A DNA stretch of 64,000 nt from Corynebacterium yonathiae (GCF_022288805.1 NZ_JAKOPM010000002.1:62001-126000); one strand, 5' to 3'; shown: positions 28,204-37,957, counted from the stretch's first letter. The notes: generated by a model not told the origin, from the sequence alone. A program made the numbers and translations.

Positions 28204-29124
28204 ATGAAGCGTTTGCCACAGACCCTGACCGCTGCTGCACTGACCGGCGCACTCGCCTTTGGTGGCGCAGCTGTTGCTCAGGCCCAAGTTCCGGCCCCAG
28301 TAGAAGACAAGCCTCTGACCGAGATGCCTACCCCGTCCGCGGATGAAGAGACCGACACCGAAGGCACCCCAGCTGAAGAGGGCACCAGTGACGTTGAACG
28401 CCACGATGTTGCTGCTGATCCGATTACCGTCGATGGTGTCGAGCACTTCAAGCAGGAAGACGGTTCTTGGCTGTCCAAGCCCGTCGCAGGCAATCCTGTT
28501 CGCTTGACCCCAGAGCAGGCCGAAAAGTTCGTGGAGGAGCAGCAAGACACCGTCGATATCCCTGCTCCAGCTACGAAGAAGGACGCAGAGGGCAACGAGT
28601 GGTACCAGAGCCTGAAGGATCCAAACGTTTACGTCAACGATCCGGCTCTGGTGAATGAAGAGATCACCGACGAGATGCGCAATGCTTACGCTGAGGCATT
28701 CCCTTCTGAGGATGCAAAGCCTGAGTTTGACAAGAAGAAGCTGGCTTGGTTGGCACTGCCAGCCGCCCTGATCATCGGTGGCATCACCTGGTACCTGTCC
28801 CAGGACGGCAAGACCTACGTCAAGGACGAGGCACGCAAGAACCAGCAGCCAACCGCTGAGGAGAAGGCTGCTTCCGAGCAGCTGCTGAACGCTAACAAGG
28901 ACGAAGTTATCGCCCAAGGCGGTCAGCTCGCCGAGGGCGACGCTGCTCAGGCTGACGCTCCTTCCGCTCCGTCTGCACCAGCTGCTGGCCAGTCCACAGA
29001 CTCCGCACGTGGTATGTCCGCTGAGACCGGCTCCAACTCCGTTGCACAGGCGCCGGCTGCTCTGGCTGTAGCTGCAATGGTTGCCGCTGGCGCTTTCGCC
29101 GCACGCCGCAAGTTCTTCGCTTAA
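28204..29124 (+). CDS. Exported, possibly wall-anchored protein of unknown function
   Basis: The 306-residue protein has a signal peptide (cleavage near AQAQ-VP, residue 28) and a Glu/Pro/Thr-rich acidic region (30-70). A folded part follows (75-170, with WLSKPVAGNPV and WYQSLKDPNVYVNDP). An internal membrane segment lies at 180-198 (after KKK). After an Ala/Pro/Ser/Gln-rich stretch comes SAETG (272-276), a hydrophobic helix (284-300) and RRKFFA. That ending resembles a degenerate cell-wall sorting signal, but the first motif residue is Ser rather than Leu. The ribosome site AAGGAG lies six bases before the ATG. It is a single gene with its own terminator. No family was recognised. Confidence 0.7.
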   Translation: MKRLPQTLTAAALTGALAFGGAAVAQAQVPAPVEDKPLTEMPTPSADEETDTEGTPAEEGTSDVERHDVAADPITVDGVEHFKQEDGSWLSKPVAGNPVRLTPEQAEKFVEEQQDTVDIPAPATKKDAEGNEWYQSLKDPNVYVNDPALVNEEITDEMRNAYAEAFPSEDAKPEFDKKKLAWLALPAALIIGGITWYLSQDGKTYVKDEARKNQQPTAEEKAASEQLLNANKDEVIAQGGQLAEGDAAQADAPSAPSAPAAGQSTDSARGMSAETGSNSVAQAPAALAVAAMVAAGAFAARRKFFA

Positions 29125-29166
29125 GCAAGAGCCTTCCTGCTAAATAGGAAACTGAATTGAGACTGG

Positions 29167-29207
29167 CTGCGCCGGTCGGGCTTCGGTCCGGCCGGCGCAG
29201 TTTTGTT
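29167..29207 (+). terminator. Terminator after the 28204 gene
   Basis: Perfect 9-base arms CTGCGCCGG and CCGGCGCAG close a loop with further GC pairing, followed by TTTTGTT. Confidence 0.88.
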
Positions 29208-29300
29208 CCGTCAAGAACAAGAACCACGTAAACGGAAGACGAAGACCCCAACAAGATTGAAATACCCGGACGCCGGGTAATTCTTAGTACAGTTTCCAGT

Positions 29301-29693
29301 ATGACCTACACCAAGCGCACCCTGTGGCTACACTCCGCGCTCTTTATCCTCGCGTTTCTCGCGTTTATCCTGCCCGTAGTCTTTGGCACCTCCGCTCTGC
29401 TTCCTGTCTGGTTGACCGGCGGGCTGAGTCTGGGGCTTGCGGCTTGCACGCTTGTCGACGCCGCCTATAAATTCTTCGCCCCCACTTCGCCTCGTAGCCT
29501 CCGCCTGCTCTCTGGTCTGGCCGGCCTGGTTCTGATCATCGGCTGGGGCATCTGGGTCTATATTTACGGCAATATGGCGGCCGTCGGCACAGGCTCCTAT
29601 CGAATTGGCACCTTTTTACTCGGCGCGGGAAGCGTGCTCAATCTTTTTGTAGTGGCAATTTCCTTTCTAGATTTACAGCGAAAGGCCCAATAG
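29301..29693 (+). CDS. Small membrane protein of unknown function (four TM)
   Basis: A 130-residue hydrophobic protein with four predicted membrane helices (about 9-28, 33-53, 67-88 and 100-122). The cytosolic ends are basic (MTYTKR at the start, LQRKAQ at the end). It stands alone on the plus strand between a terminator and the convergent siderophore ATPase gene. No family or motif is recognised. Confidence 0.6.
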   Translation: MTYTKRTLWLHSALFILAFLAFILPVVFGTSALLPVWLTGGLSLGLAACTLVDAAYKFFAPTSPRSLRLLSGLAGLVLIIGWGIWVYIYGNMAAVGTGSYRIGTFLLGAGSVLNLFVVAISFLDLQRKAQ

Positions 29694-29729
29694 AGCGTCT
29701 GGGAAACAGCCACTATTGGCAGGTTTCCA

Positions 29730-30572
29730 CTAATGCGCCGCTACGACGCGTCGGGGAACGATGATCGGGGCATCACTATCCGGATCGTCCCAGGCCTCAG
29801 CCTCGATGCCATAGGCCTGCGCCAATACCTTCGGGGACAGCGCTTGCTTCGGCGCCCCTCGAGCGATGATTTCGCCGGCTTTCATCACCACCATGGAATC
29901 AGAATAGTGGCCCGCCAGCATGAGATCATGCAGGACTACAACTACTGTTTTGCCCGCCTGCGCCTGTGCGCGAGCCAGCTCTAGCATGCGCATGGCATGG
30001 GCAGGGTCGAGGAAGGTCGTGGGTTCGTCGAGAAGCAGCACAGGCGTATCTTGTGCCAGTGCCAACGCCAGCCAGACGCGCTGGCGCTGCCCACCCGATA
30101 GCGAAGCGATATCACGATCGAGGAAGTCCACGATTTCGGTAGCCTCGCAGGCCTGCGTAATGATTTCTCGGTCCGTGGCGGAAAGGCCGCGCATCCTCCC
30201 TTGATAAGGATGACGCCCGCGCGCGACCAGCTCGCCTACCCGCAGCCCATCGGGGGCCACGGGGTGCTGTGGCAGCAGCGCCACCTGCTGCGCGGCATCC
30301 TTCGCGGACATCGCATGTAGGTCAGCTCCCCCGACCATGACGCTGCCCTGCCGTGGGGCCAGGATTTTCGAGAGAGTTTTCAGCAGCGTGGACTTACCGC
30401 AGCCATTGGGCCCAATGAGGGTGGTGACTTCGCCGGCGCGGGCGTGCAGATCGACGCCGGCAAGAATATCCCCGCCATCCTTATATCCCGCATGAATGCC
30501 GGTGGCTTGGACACTGCACCGAGACTTCGGGCTGGTGGGCTGATTAGGCCGATTAGGCCGATTTTCCGTCAT
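29730..30572 (-). CDS. Iron-siderophore ABC transporter ATP-binding protein
   Basis: Cytosolic ATPase that powers ferric-siderophore uptake with the two permeases upstream. The 280-residue protein has Walker A GPNGCGKST (54-62), signature LSGGQRQR and Walker B VLLLDEPT, in the FepC/FecE subfamily. ATG 30572 was chosen for the GAAGG site a few bases upstream; the open frame extends 27 codons further to a TTG. An Asn-Arg-Pro repeat (NRPNRPN) precedes the domain. It lies 84 bp after the permease gene and is the last gene of the iron-regulated operon. Confidence 0.92.
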   Translation of the reverse strand: MTENRPNRPNQPTSPKSRCSVQATGIHAGYKDGGDILAGVDLHARAGEVTTLIGPNGCGKSTLLKTLSKILAPRQGSVMVGGADLHAMSAKDAAQQVALLPQHPVAPDGLRVGELVARGRHPYQGRMRGLSATDREIITQACEATEIVDFLDRDIASLSGGQRQRVWLALALAQDTPVLLLDEPTTFLDPAHAMRMLELARAQAQAGKTVVVVLHDLMLAGHYSDSMVVMKAGEIIARGAPKQALSPKVLAQAYGIEAEAWDDPDSDAPIIVPRRVVAAH

Positions 30573-30656
30573 ATCTTTTCCTTCATCCACGTATGACTGT
30601 GTAGCACCATCCGGCGCTGTACTTGTCAGTTTCCCCGCTGTGCCGGGGCACAATGT

Positions 30657-31691
30657 TTAGCTGCGCCCGGCCGCATTCCACACCAATATCACCAAGGCGC
30701 AGCCGCCGAGAACAGAGGAAACCACCCCTACCGGCGCATTTACCGGGATTGCGCCAGCGATGACAGCGCACACGGTAAGCAGCGCCGCACCAGCGGCCGC
30801 CGATGCCAGCGGCGATGGCGTGGGGGTGCGCGCCACCATCCGCGCCAGGTGCGGCGCTAGCAGCGCGATGAAGCCAATGGGTCCCACCACCGAGACCACC
30901 ACGGCGCTGATACCGGTTGCCGCAATAAGCAGCAGGGCGCGCTGGCGGGAAATATTCACGCCCAGGGTAGTTGCGGAGGAATCATCATGGGAAAGCAGCG
31001 GCAACTCCCTCGCGCACCAGATTCCTATAGCGAGAAACGGCGCTAATGCCGCCAGAAGTGGAAGGATAACCTCCATGCGAACAAATCCAGTCGACCCCGC
31101 GAGCCACGTTTGCGCCTCTGCAGCGCGCAGGATCTGGGCGCTGCGCATCAAATATGCCACGAGGGCCTGGAACATCAGCGATAAAGCAATACCGACGATG
31201 ACGATGCGGTTGCTCGTACCGATGCCACCAAGGACCGCGAGGAGGATGACAACGAGGAGGGCGCCGATCATCGCCAAGCATGCCCGCCACCAAAACTCCG
31301 GGATGCCCTCGGCGAAACCGGGGCGCGAATGCACGGTGCCCAAAACCACCAACACCGATGCCCCGCCGGTAACGCCTAAAATATCCGGTGAGGCCAGCGG
31401 GTTGCGCGCCATGGTTTGCGTCCAAGAACCGGCCAAGCCGAGGGCGGCGCCCACGATGATGGTGGCGATGGCAACCGGCAGGCGCAAGTCCCACACCACC
31501 CTGATGTGGCTCTCGCTGCCGCCGCCGGTGAGGACATCGATGACTTGTAGCGGGCTCAGTTCCATGGGACCTTGTCCCAGCAATACTAAGTACGCGATAA
31601 ATGCGATAAGGATGAATGCCAGCGTGGAAGCGAGCACGCGCGCGTGCCGGCGGCGTTGCTGCGCTTTTAAAAATGTGTTGATCGTGGTCAT
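30657..31691 (-). CDS. Iron-siderophore ABC transporter permease (FecCD family), second copy
   Basis: Inner-membrane permease with about nine to ten hydrophobic helices. FecCD hallmarks include GAALGLAGSWTQTMARNPLASPDILGVTGGAS and the coupling region VVGPIGFIALLAPHLARMV. It forms a heterodimer with the adjacent permease. ATG 31691 (344 residues) lies five bases after the previous stop; a longer frame is open but overlaps that gene. It is part of the binding protein-permease-permease-ATPase operon. Confidence 0.92.
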   Translation of the reverse strand: MTTINTFLKAQQRRRHARVLASTLAFILIAFIAYLVLLGQGPMELSPLQVIDVLTGGGSESHIRVVWDLRLPVAIATIIVGAALGLAGSWTQTMARNPLASPDILGVTGGASVLVVLGTVHSRPGFAEGIPEFWWRACLAMIGALLVVILLAVLGGIGTSNRIVIVGIALSLMFQALVAYLMRSAQILRAAEAQTWLAGSTGFVRMEVILPLLAALAPFLAIGIWCARELPLLSHDDSSATTLGVNISRQRALLLIAATGISAVVVSVVGPIGFIALLAPHLARMVARTPTPSPLASAAAGAALLTVCAVIAGAIPVNAPVGVVSSVLGGCALVILVWNAAGRS

Positions 31692-31696
31692 GCGTT

Positions 31697-32779
31697 TTAC
31701 CCCCACGTTCTGCCCACGCCGCGGTGAGCACCCCAAATGAGGAAAGGTGCGCCCACTACCGCGAGGACGATGGACATCTCCAGCTCCGAGTTACCCACAA
31801 TGAGGCGGCCGATGATATCGGCGGCAAGCACAGCACAACCACCCAAGAACGCGGAGGGCAAAAGCATGGTGGCAACGCTAGGGCCCACCACCCGCCGCAC
31901 GATGTGGGGAATGGCAAAGCCGACGAAGGCAATGGGGCCCGTTGCTGCCGTTGCACTGCCGGCCAGCACCACGACGCTGAGCGCCGAGCCCACCCGCGCG
32001 GTGGTGGGTGATCCGCCCAAGGCGAGGGAGGACTCCTCCCCCATGGCCAAAAGGTCGAGGGGTCTAGCTGCCATCGCCGCACACGTTAGGCCGATAACAA
32101 GCCCTATGCCTGCGATCGCGACGTCTTCTGGGCCGCGGCCAAAGGTCGAGCCGATGGTCCACCGCCGCATGCTATCGAGGACGTCCGTGGAATATAGACC
32201 GATGATCATCGCGCCCGATCCCAAGGAGGCGGATACGCCGGCACCTACCAGAATGAGCGTCAGGGGATCCTGAAACCGCCGCGATACGGCTAAGACCAGC
32301 AGCGTAGTAATACCCGCGCCTGCAAGCGCGAGGGTGGTGCGCATGCCGGTAGAGGAAGCAATGCCAATGGCCGTGCCTAAGGCGACGAAGAATGACGCGC
32401 CCGCGGTAACACCAATAAATCCTGGATCCGCTAGCGGGTTTCTGGTCCACGATTGCGCCAGTACCCCGGCCACAGCAAGGGCCGCGCCAGCGAAATAAGC
32501 CAGGAAGGTGCGCGGCATGCGCAGGTTCCACACGATATCGCGGATATCCTGCTCCCCTGCTCCGCGCAGGGCAGCGATAACCTCCCCGGGCGGAATCGAC
32601 CGGGATCCTAGAGCCAAGGACGCCGCCGCCAATACCAGGCTGGCGAGGATGAGGGCGACGAGGAGAATCTTGCGCCCCTGTGCCCGCGCCCTTACCGATG
32701 TAGCGATGCCGGTGGTGCTAGAACTATCTGCTATGGAAAGCGGCTGGACTATTTCGCCGCCCTTCGTGGTTGCTAACAA
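31697..32779 (-). CDS. Iron-siderophore ABC transporter permease (FecCD family), first copy
   Basis: Paired permease with about nine to ten hydrophobic helices. It contains GAALAVAGVLAQSWTRNPLADPGFIGVTAGASF and GPIAFVGFAIPHIVRRVVGPS, the FecCD signatures. The only start in the open frame is TTG at 32779, directly after the stop of the binding-protein gene, so translational coupling is likely; the first 36 residues are cytosolic and poorly conserved in type. The product has 360 residues. Confidence 0.91.
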   Translation of the reverse strand: MLATTKGGEIVQPLSIADSSSTTGIATSVRARAQGRKILLVALILASLVLAAASLALGSRSIPPGEVIAALRGAGEQDIRDIVWNLRMPRTFLAYFAGAALAVAGVLAQSWTRNPLADPGFIGVTAGASFFVALGTAIGIASSTGMRTTLALAGAGITTLLVLAVSRRFQDPLTLILVGAGVSASLGSGAMIIGLYSTDVLDSMRRWTIGSTFGRGPEDVAIAGIGLVIGLTCAAMAARPLDLLAMGEESSLALGGSPTTARVGSALSVVVLAGSATAATGPIAFVGFAIPHIVRRVVGPSVATMLLPSAFLGGCAVLAADIIGRLIVGNSELEMSIVLAVVGAPFLIWGAHRGVGRTWG

Positions 32780-33727
32780 TTACAGCTTCTCTTCAAACTT
32801 ATCTACTGCCCAGGGGATGGTCACCGGGTTCGGCATACTCATGGCATTGCCGGTATCCGTATCCAGGTAGCGCACGCGACTATCCTTGACAATGTCGAGG
32901 CCTTGGAAGATCTTGTCTTTCTTCAAAGCACCGGAGGAGCCGTTGTAGTCCAGAACAAAGAGGTAATCAACCTGGTTAAGCTTCGTGTAGTTTTCTGGCG
33001 CAATATCGACGAAGAAGCTGCCACCATCGCCCTGCAACGCATCGGGGATTTCCATGCCAAGATCCTCAATGAACTGTCCGCGCCCGTCCTCCTCGGTGTA
33101 CAGGCCAATTTTGCCGTCATAAGGCATGACGATGGCCGCAGACTTGCCCTGCAATTCCGTGTGCTCGCGGCGGAATTCCTCGAAGGCCTTTTCGGTATCA
33201 CCGATAAGCTTATCGCCTTCGTCTTCCTTGCCCACCGCATCTGCGATGGTCTCCACTTGCTTTTCCCAGGGCACCTGCCAGTCTTCATAGTCATCTGGCT
33301 TTACGGTGACAGGCGCGATCTCTTCCAGAGACTCCTTCGTGCGCGCATCTACTGCCTGGTTCACCGCAATGATCTGGGTGGGGTCTGCCGCGGTGATCTG
33401 CTCAAAGGTATCCGCGGTAAATCCGGTCGCGGTATTGTAAATTACCTCAGGCTCTGCATCGCCCAAAAGCGTCTTTACCCAGGGGCCGACGCCGGAAGGA
33501 TCGCCATCGCCCTCAGCACCCCACGGCGCCACCGTCACCGGAGTAATCCCCAGGGCAAGCAAAGTGTCGGCGTCACCCAGCCCTAGGCTAGCCACGCGCT
33601 GCTCGCTGGCAGCTTCAGTCGCCTGAGCCGTTTCATCGCCCTCACCGCGCGAGCAACCGCCTAGGGCTACGGCTCCAGCGGAAACTATTGCTACGGCACC
33701 CAAGGTACGACGGCCGAAAATCTTCAT
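32780..33727 (-). CDS. Iron-siderophore ABC transporter substrate-binding lipoprotein
   Basis: Lipid-anchored receptor that binds ferric siderophore outside the membrane. The 315-residue protein has a lipoprotein signal with the lipobox ALGGC (Cys25) and a class III periplasmic-binding fold. Its segments (RVASLGLGDADTLLALGITPVTVAPWG ... IYNTATGFTADTFEQITAADPTQIIAVN) are typical of FecB/FepB-like proteins. It heads the operon, 64 bp downstream of a DtxR-like box, so expression should rise under iron limitation. Confidence 0.93.
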   Translation of the reverse strand: MKIFGRRTLGAVAIVSAGAVALGGCSRGEGDETAQATEAASEQRVASLGLGDADTLLALGITPVTVAPWGAEGDGDPSGVGPWVKTLLGDAEPEVIYNTATGFTADTFEQITAADPTQIIAVNQAVDARTKESLEEIAPVTVKPDDYEDWQVPWEKQVETIADAVGKEDEGDKLIGDTEKAFEEFRREHTELQGKSAAIVMPYDGKIGLYTEEDGRGQFIEDLGMEIPDALQGDGGSFFVDIAPENYTKLNQVDYLFVLDYNGSSGALKKDKIFQGLDIVKDSRVRYLDTDTGNAMSMPNPVTIPWAVDKFEEKL

Positions 33728-33790
33728 GAGGCTAACCCTTTCAATAAAGGAAGTAAATAATCTTGCTTACCCTATAACGGAAAGGGTTGA

Positions 33791-33809
33791 TTAGGCAAGC
33801 CTTAGCTTA
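33791..33809. promoter_or_regulatory. DtxR-like iron box between divergent iron genes
   Basis: TTAGGCAAGCCTTAGCTTA matches about 14 of 19 positions of the corynebacterial DtxR consensus (TTAGGTTAGCCTAACCTAA). It lies between the divergent binding-protein gene and the siderophore-interacting protein gene, so one site could repress both when iron is plentiful. Confidence 0.75.
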
Positions 33810-33828
33810 ATGCGAATACATTAGATGC

Positions 33829-34650
33829 ATGTCCCCTTGTCTACAATCGTCCCCGATGCCTGAACACGAACTCATTCCCGTTATCCTGACCGCTAACAGA
33901 CGGATCCGCCCGCGTCTGCACCGTCTCACGTTTTATGCCGAGGCGTTCCGGACGTACACCCTCACCGGTCCCGATGAATTCTTTGGACTCGTCATGCCTC
34001 AGGCTGAACAGGAATTTACGCCCTTCCCCGTCGACGGCATAAACCTCCGCTCAGCGGTGAATGCGATTGATAAGGAGAAGCGGCCGAACCTGCGCTGGTA
34101 CACCGTCCGCGCGCTCCACCCAGAGGAGGCCACAGTCGACGTCGACGTGGTCACCCACGGCGATTCCGGACCTGGATCGCGGTGGGTTTGCCGCGCGCAA
34201 GCCGGTGATACGGCGGGATTCTTTACCTGCAACGACCTGTGGCGACCAACCGAGGCGGCACAACTTCTAGTCGCCGACGCATCCGCTCTGCCCGCGCTAC
34301 GAAACATCTTGGCCTACCAAGAAGACCATAACCCATCGATGCTTCGCACCACCGACGTTATGGCCGTGGTGACCAGCGACGACGAGGTAGAGCCGGGCCT
34401 CGCAGCTAGGTGGGAGGCGAGCGTCCACAGCCTGCGAATCATTCATACCCAACCGCACCAGGAGACGGACGCTATCATTACCGCTCTGAGAGCGGACTAC
34501 GCCAGTGCGCCGAGGCCAGGGTACGTGTGGGCTTCCGGCGAGGGGGAGCTAGCAAAGAGCGTACGGGGCCTCGCGGTGTATGAGTGGGGCCTGGATACCA
34601 AAAACGTCACCTGGGTTCCCTACTGGTTTTATGGGAAGGCCCGGCCGTAG
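33829..34650 (+). CDS. Siderophore-interacting protein (FAD-dependent ferric reductase, ViuB family)
   Basis: Releases iron from imported ferric siderophore by reduction in the cytosol. The 273-residue protein has the FAD-binding motif RWYTVRAL, the SIP NAD(P)H domain (AQLLVADASALPALRNIL) and the C-terminal VWASGEGELAKSVRG. It may be a leaderless transcript, since neither ATG 33829 nor ATG 33856 has a ribosome site; TACATT near 33817 could be the -10 box. It is divergent from the siderophore transporter and shares its DtxR-like box. Confidence 0.9.
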   Translation: MSPCLQSSPMPEHELIPVILTANRRIRPRLHRLTFYAEAFRTYTLTGPDEFFGLVMPQAEQEFTPFPVDGINLRSAVNAIDKEKRPNLRWYTVRALHPEEATVDVDVVTHGDSGPGSRWVCRAQAGDTAGFFTCNDLWRPTEAAQLLVADASALPALRNILAYQEDHNPSMLRTTDVMAVVTSDDEVEPGLAARWEASVHSLRIIHTQPHQETDAIITALRADYASAPRPGYVWASGEGELAKSVRGLAVYEWGLDTKNVTWVPYWFYGKARP

Positions 34651-34673
34651 AAAAGCCCTAAAACGGCGAACGA

Positions 34674-34707
34674 CCCCTGCTTCGAACCCTAGGGTTCGGA
34701 GCAGGGG
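34674..34707. terminator. Terminator hairpin between the SIP gene and rpsQ
   Basis: CCCCTGC...GCAGGGG with an inner CGAACCC/GGGTTCG makes a stem of about 16 pairs with one mismatch. It lies between converging genes; neither side has a long T run, so it probably stops both weakly. Confidence 0.65.
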
Positions 34708-34723
34708 CTGCGCTGGCTAGTTT

Positions 34724-35032
34724 TTACTTAGCCTTCTCGATGATCTCAACGAGACGGAAGTGCTTGTCCTTGGACAGCGGGCGGGTCTCAGCGATACGTA
34801 CAAGATCGCCGATGCCTGCGGTTTCTTCCTCGTCATGCACCTTAACCTTCTTGTTAGAGCGCATGATCTTGCCGTACAGGGCGTGCTGCTTGCGGTCCTC
34901 CAGCTCGACAACGATGGTCTTGCTCATCTTGTCGGATACTACGTAGCCGGTGCGAACCTTAGGAGCGCCCTTGACCTTCTCCTTCTTCGGAGTAGGTGCC
35001 TTCTTAGAATCAGTCACGTTAGCCTCACTCAT
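34724..35032 (-). CDS. rpsQ: 30S ribosomal protein S17
   Basis: 16S rRNA binding protein of the 30S body. The 102 residues contain [29 protein letters not shown], the S17 OB-fold core. A Lys-rich N-terminal extension of about 25 residues precedes it. It is the last gene of the S10 operon here, two bases after rpmC. Confidence 0.97.
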   Translation of the reverse strand: MSEANVTDSKKAPTPKKEKVKGAPKVRTGYVVSDKMSKTIVVELEDRKQHALYGKIMRSNKKVKVHDEEETAGIGDLVRIAETRPLSKDKHFRLVEIIEKAK

Positions 35033-35034
35033 GA

Positions 35035-35265
35035 TTAAGCCTCAGCTCCCGGAGCAACGGACAGGCCCAGCTCGCGCTCGCGCAGAACGGTGTAGATGCG
35101 GGCAATGTCGCGCTTAACCGTGCCGATGCGGCGGTTGTTGGTCAGCTGGCCGGTGGCCTTCTGGAAGCGAAGGTTGAACAGCTCTTCCTTCGCATCCTTC
35201 AGGCGGGACTGCAGCTCAGCATTGTCGAGCTCACGGAACTCGTGGGCGGGGGTACCGGTTGCCAT
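35035..35265 (-). CDS. rpmC: 50S ribosomal protein L29
   Basis: Exit-tunnel protein that helps to dock nascent-chain factors. The 76 residues ([35 protein letters not shown]) fit L29. ATG 35265 overlaps the rplP stop by one base; a longer open frame upstream is not part of the family. Confidence 0.96.
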   Translation of the reverse strand: MATGTPAHEFRELDNAELQSRLKDAKEELFNLRFQKATGQLTNNRRIGTVKRDIARIYTVLRERELGLSVAPGAEA

Positions 35266-35681
35266 TAGAACTGGTCCTCCTTCTTGATGATACGGACCTT
35301 GCAAGGAAGCTTCTGGCCAGCGCGGCGCAGAGCCTCGATTGCAACGGCATCGTTTGGATAGCTCATCTCGAAAAGTACGCGGCCCGGCTTAACGTTAGCC
35401 ACCCACTTCTCAACCGGACCCTTACCGGAACCCATACGAACGCCGAGCGGCTTCTGGGTCAACGGACGGTCCGGGAAGATGTTGATCCACACCTTGCCAC
35501 CACGCTTGACGTGGCGGTTGATGGCAATACGTGCGGCCTCAATCTGACGGTTGGTGATGTACGCCGGCTCGAGAGCCTGAATAGCGTAATCGCCGAAGTT
35601 GATGCGGTTACCGCCCTTGGACACGCCGCGACGGCTCGGGCGGTGCTGACGGCGGTACTTAACACGCTTAGGAATCAGCAT
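35265..35681 (-). CDS. rplP: 50S ribosomal protein L16
   Basis: Protein near the A site of the large subunit. The 138 residues start [19 protein letters not shown] and carry the conserved [24 protein letters not shown]. It is three bases after rpsC and overlaps rpmC by one base. Confidence 0.98.
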   Translation of the reverse strand: MLIPKRVKYRRQHRPSRRGVSKGGNRINFGDYAIQALEPAYITNRQIEAARIAINRHVKRGGKVWINIFPDRPLTQKPLGVRMGSGKGPVEKWVANVKPGRVLFEMSYPNDAVAIEALRRAGQKLPCKVRIIKKEDQF

Positions 35682-35684
35682 GGA

Positions 35685-36428
35685 TTAGCCCTCCTGCTTC
35701 TGCTGTGCACGCTGGCGGCGCTGGCCACCGCGGCGGGAGCGACCATTACGGTCACGGCCACGGCCCTGTGCCGGAGCGTTCAGTTCGGACTCGCGTACGC
35801 CACCGACGACGTCACCCTTGTAGATCCACACCTTGATGCCAATGCGGCCGAAGGTGGTGTGGGCCTCTGCGGTGCCGTAATCGATTTCGGCGCGAAGAGT
35901 GTGCAGCGGAACGCGACCCTCGTGGTAGCGCTCAACGCGGGACATTTCTGCACCGCCCAGGCGGCCGGACAGCAGAATCTTGATGCCCTTGACCTGTGGC
36001 TGACGCATAGCGGACTGGATAGCCTTGCGCATTGCACGACGGAATGCGACACGGTTAACCAGCTGCTCCGCGATGGAGTGAGCAACCAGAGTTGCGTTTG
36101 CGTCTACCTGCTTGACCTCGAGGATGTTGAGGGCAACCATCTTGCCGGTGAGCTTTTCCAGCTCGCGACGGATGCGGTCGGCCTCAGCGCCGCGGCGACC
36201 AATCACGATGCCTGGGCGAGCGGTGTGAATGTCGACGCGGACGCGGTCGCGGGTGCGCTCGATAACGACGTCGGCAATGCCGGCGCGCTCGAGTCCCTTG
36301 TTGAGGTAGTTACGAATCTTGATGTCTTCGGCTACGTAGTTCGCGTAGTCCTTATCGGCGAACCAGTGGGTCTTCCAGTCGGAAGTGATGCCCAAACGTA
36401 GGCCGTGAGGATGGATCTTCTGGCCCAT
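35685..36428 (-). CDS. rpsC: 30S ribosomal protein S3
   Basis: Head protein at the mRNA entry tunnel, with mRNA helicase activity. The 247 residues carry the KH domain ([22 protein letters not shown]) and the S3 C-terminal domain. An Arg/Gln-rich tail follows ([20 protein letters not shown]). It overlaps rplV by one base. Confidence 0.98.
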   Translation of the reverse strand: MGQKIHPHGLRLGITSDWKTHWFADKDYANYVAEDIKIRNYLNKGLERAGIADVVIERTRDRVRVDIHTARPGIVIGRRGAEADRIRRELEKLTGKMVALNILEVKQVDANATLVAHSIAEQLVNRVAFRRAMRKAIQSAMRQPQVKGIKILLSGRLGGAEMSRVERYHEGRVPLHTLRAEIDYGTAEAHTTFGRIGIKVWIYKGDVVGGVRESELNAPAQGRGRDRNGRSRRGGQRRQRAQQKQEG

Positions 36429-36790
36429 TACTTGGCCCCTTCCTGCTGGCTTTCGACCACCACGGTGATGTGGCTGGTGCGCTTACGAATCATGAATGCA
36501 CGACCCTGTGCACGTGGCTGGAAACGACGCATGGTCGGACCCTCGTTGGCATAAGCCTCGGAGATGACCAGAGTGCGTGGGTCGAGGCCGAAGTTGTTCT
36601 CAGCGTTAGCGGCTGCAGAAGCAACGACCTTAGCAACTGGCTTGGAAGCACCCTGCGGTGCGTACTTCAGGATAGCCAGGGCTTCGCTTACGGACTTGCC
36701 GCGGACCAGATCGAGCACGCGACGTGCCTTCATCGGGGTGACGCGGACGTAGCGGGCCGTGGCGGATGCGGAGGTGATGGTCTCACTCAT
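36428..36790 (-). CDS. rplV: 50S ribosomal protein L22
   Basis: Lines the nascent peptide exit tunnel. The 120 residues show [26 protein letters not shown] and the hairpin loop region [17 protein letters not shown], with no insertion of the type linked to macrolide tolerance. It is three bases after rpsS. Confidence 0.98.
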   Translation of the reverse strand: MSETITSASATARYVRVTPMKARRVLDLVRGKSVSEALAILKYAPQGASKPVAKVVASAAANAENNFGLDPRTLVISEAYANEGPTMRRFQPRAQGRAFMIRKRTSHITVVVESQQEGAK

Positions 36791-36793
36791 CGC

Positions 36794-37072
36794 TTATCGA
36801 CGTCCCTTCTTGTCATCCTTGACGTGACCCTTAAAGGTCTTGGTTGGTGCAAACTCGCCCAGCTTGTGGCCGACCATGGAATCCTCGATGAAAACCGGCA
36901 CGTGCTTGCGGCCGTCATGGACGGCGAAGGTGTGACCGATGAAATCGGGGAGAATGGTCGAACGGCGAGACCAGGTCTTGATGACCTGCTTAGTGCCTGC
37001 ATCGTTTTGAGCATCCACCTTGTTGAGGAGGTGCTCATCGACGAACGGGCCCTTCTTAAGGCTGCGTGGCAT
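36794..37072 (-). CDS. rpsS: 30S ribosomal protein S19
   Basis: Head protein that pairs with S13 near the A-site finger. The 92 residues [19 protein letters not shown] ... [25 protein letters not shown] are typical. It is 13 bp after rplB. Confidence 0.98.
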   Translation of the reverse strand: MPRSLKKGPFVDEHLLNKVDAQNDAGTKQVIKTWSRRSTILPDFIGHTFAVHDGRKHVPVFIEDSMVGHKLGEFAPTKTFKGHVKDDKKGRR

Positions 37073-37085
37073 TGTTTACCTCCTC

Positions 37086-37922
37086 TTAGCGCTTCTTGTT
37101 CGGGCGACGACGGCGCACGATCATGTTGTTGGAGTAGCGGTTCGGGTTGCGGGTGCGACCCTCCTTGTGACCCCATGGGGACACAGGGTGGCGACCACCC
37201 GAGGTCTTACCCTCACCACCACCGTGTGGGTGGTCAACCGGGTTCATAACGACACCGCGGACGGTCGGGCGCACGCCCTTCCAGCGCATGCGGCCGGCCT
37301 TGCCCCAGCGGATATTCATCTGCTCGGCGTTGCCAACCTCACCAACGGTGGCGCGGCAACGGATGTCCACACGGCGGATTTCGGAAGACGGCATACGCAG
37401 GACTGCGTACTTGCCTTCCTTACCCAGCAGCTGGATGGAAGCACCAGCGGAGCGAGCCAGCTTAGCGCCAGCGCCCGGCTTGAGCTCAACAGCGTGGATG
37501 ATGGAACCGGTCGGAATGTTGCGCAGAGGCAGGTTGTTGCCAACCTTGATATCTGCATTCGGACCGGACTCGACGATGGTGCCTTGCTTGAGGCCCTTCG
37601 GGGCGATGATGTAGCGCTTCTCGCCATCAACGTAGTGAAGCAGTGCGATATTTGCGGTGCGGTTCGGGTCGTACTCGATGTGAGCGACCTTTGCCGGGAT
37701 GCCGTCCTTGTCGTTACGACGGAAGTCGATCAGACGGTAACGGCGCTTGTGGCCACCGCCGATGTGGCGGGTGGTGATGCGACCGTAGTTGTTACGGCCA
37801 CCAGTCTTGCTCAGCGGGCGCAGCAGGGACTTCTCCGGAGTAGAACGAGTGATCTCGTCAAACTCAGAAACGGAGGATGCGCGGCGACCCGGAGTTGTCG
37901 GCTTGTACTTGCGAATAGCCAT
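37086..37922 (-). CDS. rplB: 50S ribosomal protein L2
   Basis: Highly conserved large-subunit protein near the peptidyl transferase centre. The 278 residues include [18 protein letters not shown] and the C-terminal [20 protein letters not shown] segment with the conserved histidine. It is 35 bp after rplW in the S10 operon. Confidence 0.98.
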   Translation of the reverse strand: MAIRKYKPTTPGRRASSVSEFDEITRSTPEKSLLRPLSKTGGRNNYGRITTRHIGGGHKRRYRLIDFRRNDKDGIPAKVAHIEYDPNRTANIALLHYVDGEKRYIIAPKGLKQGTIVESGPNADIKVGNNLPLRNIPTGSIIHAVELKPGAGAKLARSAGASIQLLGKEGKYAVLRMPSSEIRRVDIRCRATVGEVGNAEQMNIRWGKAGRMRWKGVRPTVRGVVMNPVDHPHGGGEGKTSGGRHPVSPWGHKEGRTRNPNRYSNNMIVRRRRPNKKR

Positions 37923-37957
37923 AATTCTTCCTTTTCCTTTCGGCTCTCCGGTGGCGC

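Noticed and set aside
30760..31740. 326-codon plus-strand frame
   Set aside because: Antisense of the FecCD permease gene, without a ribosome site; the permease frame has clear family signatures.
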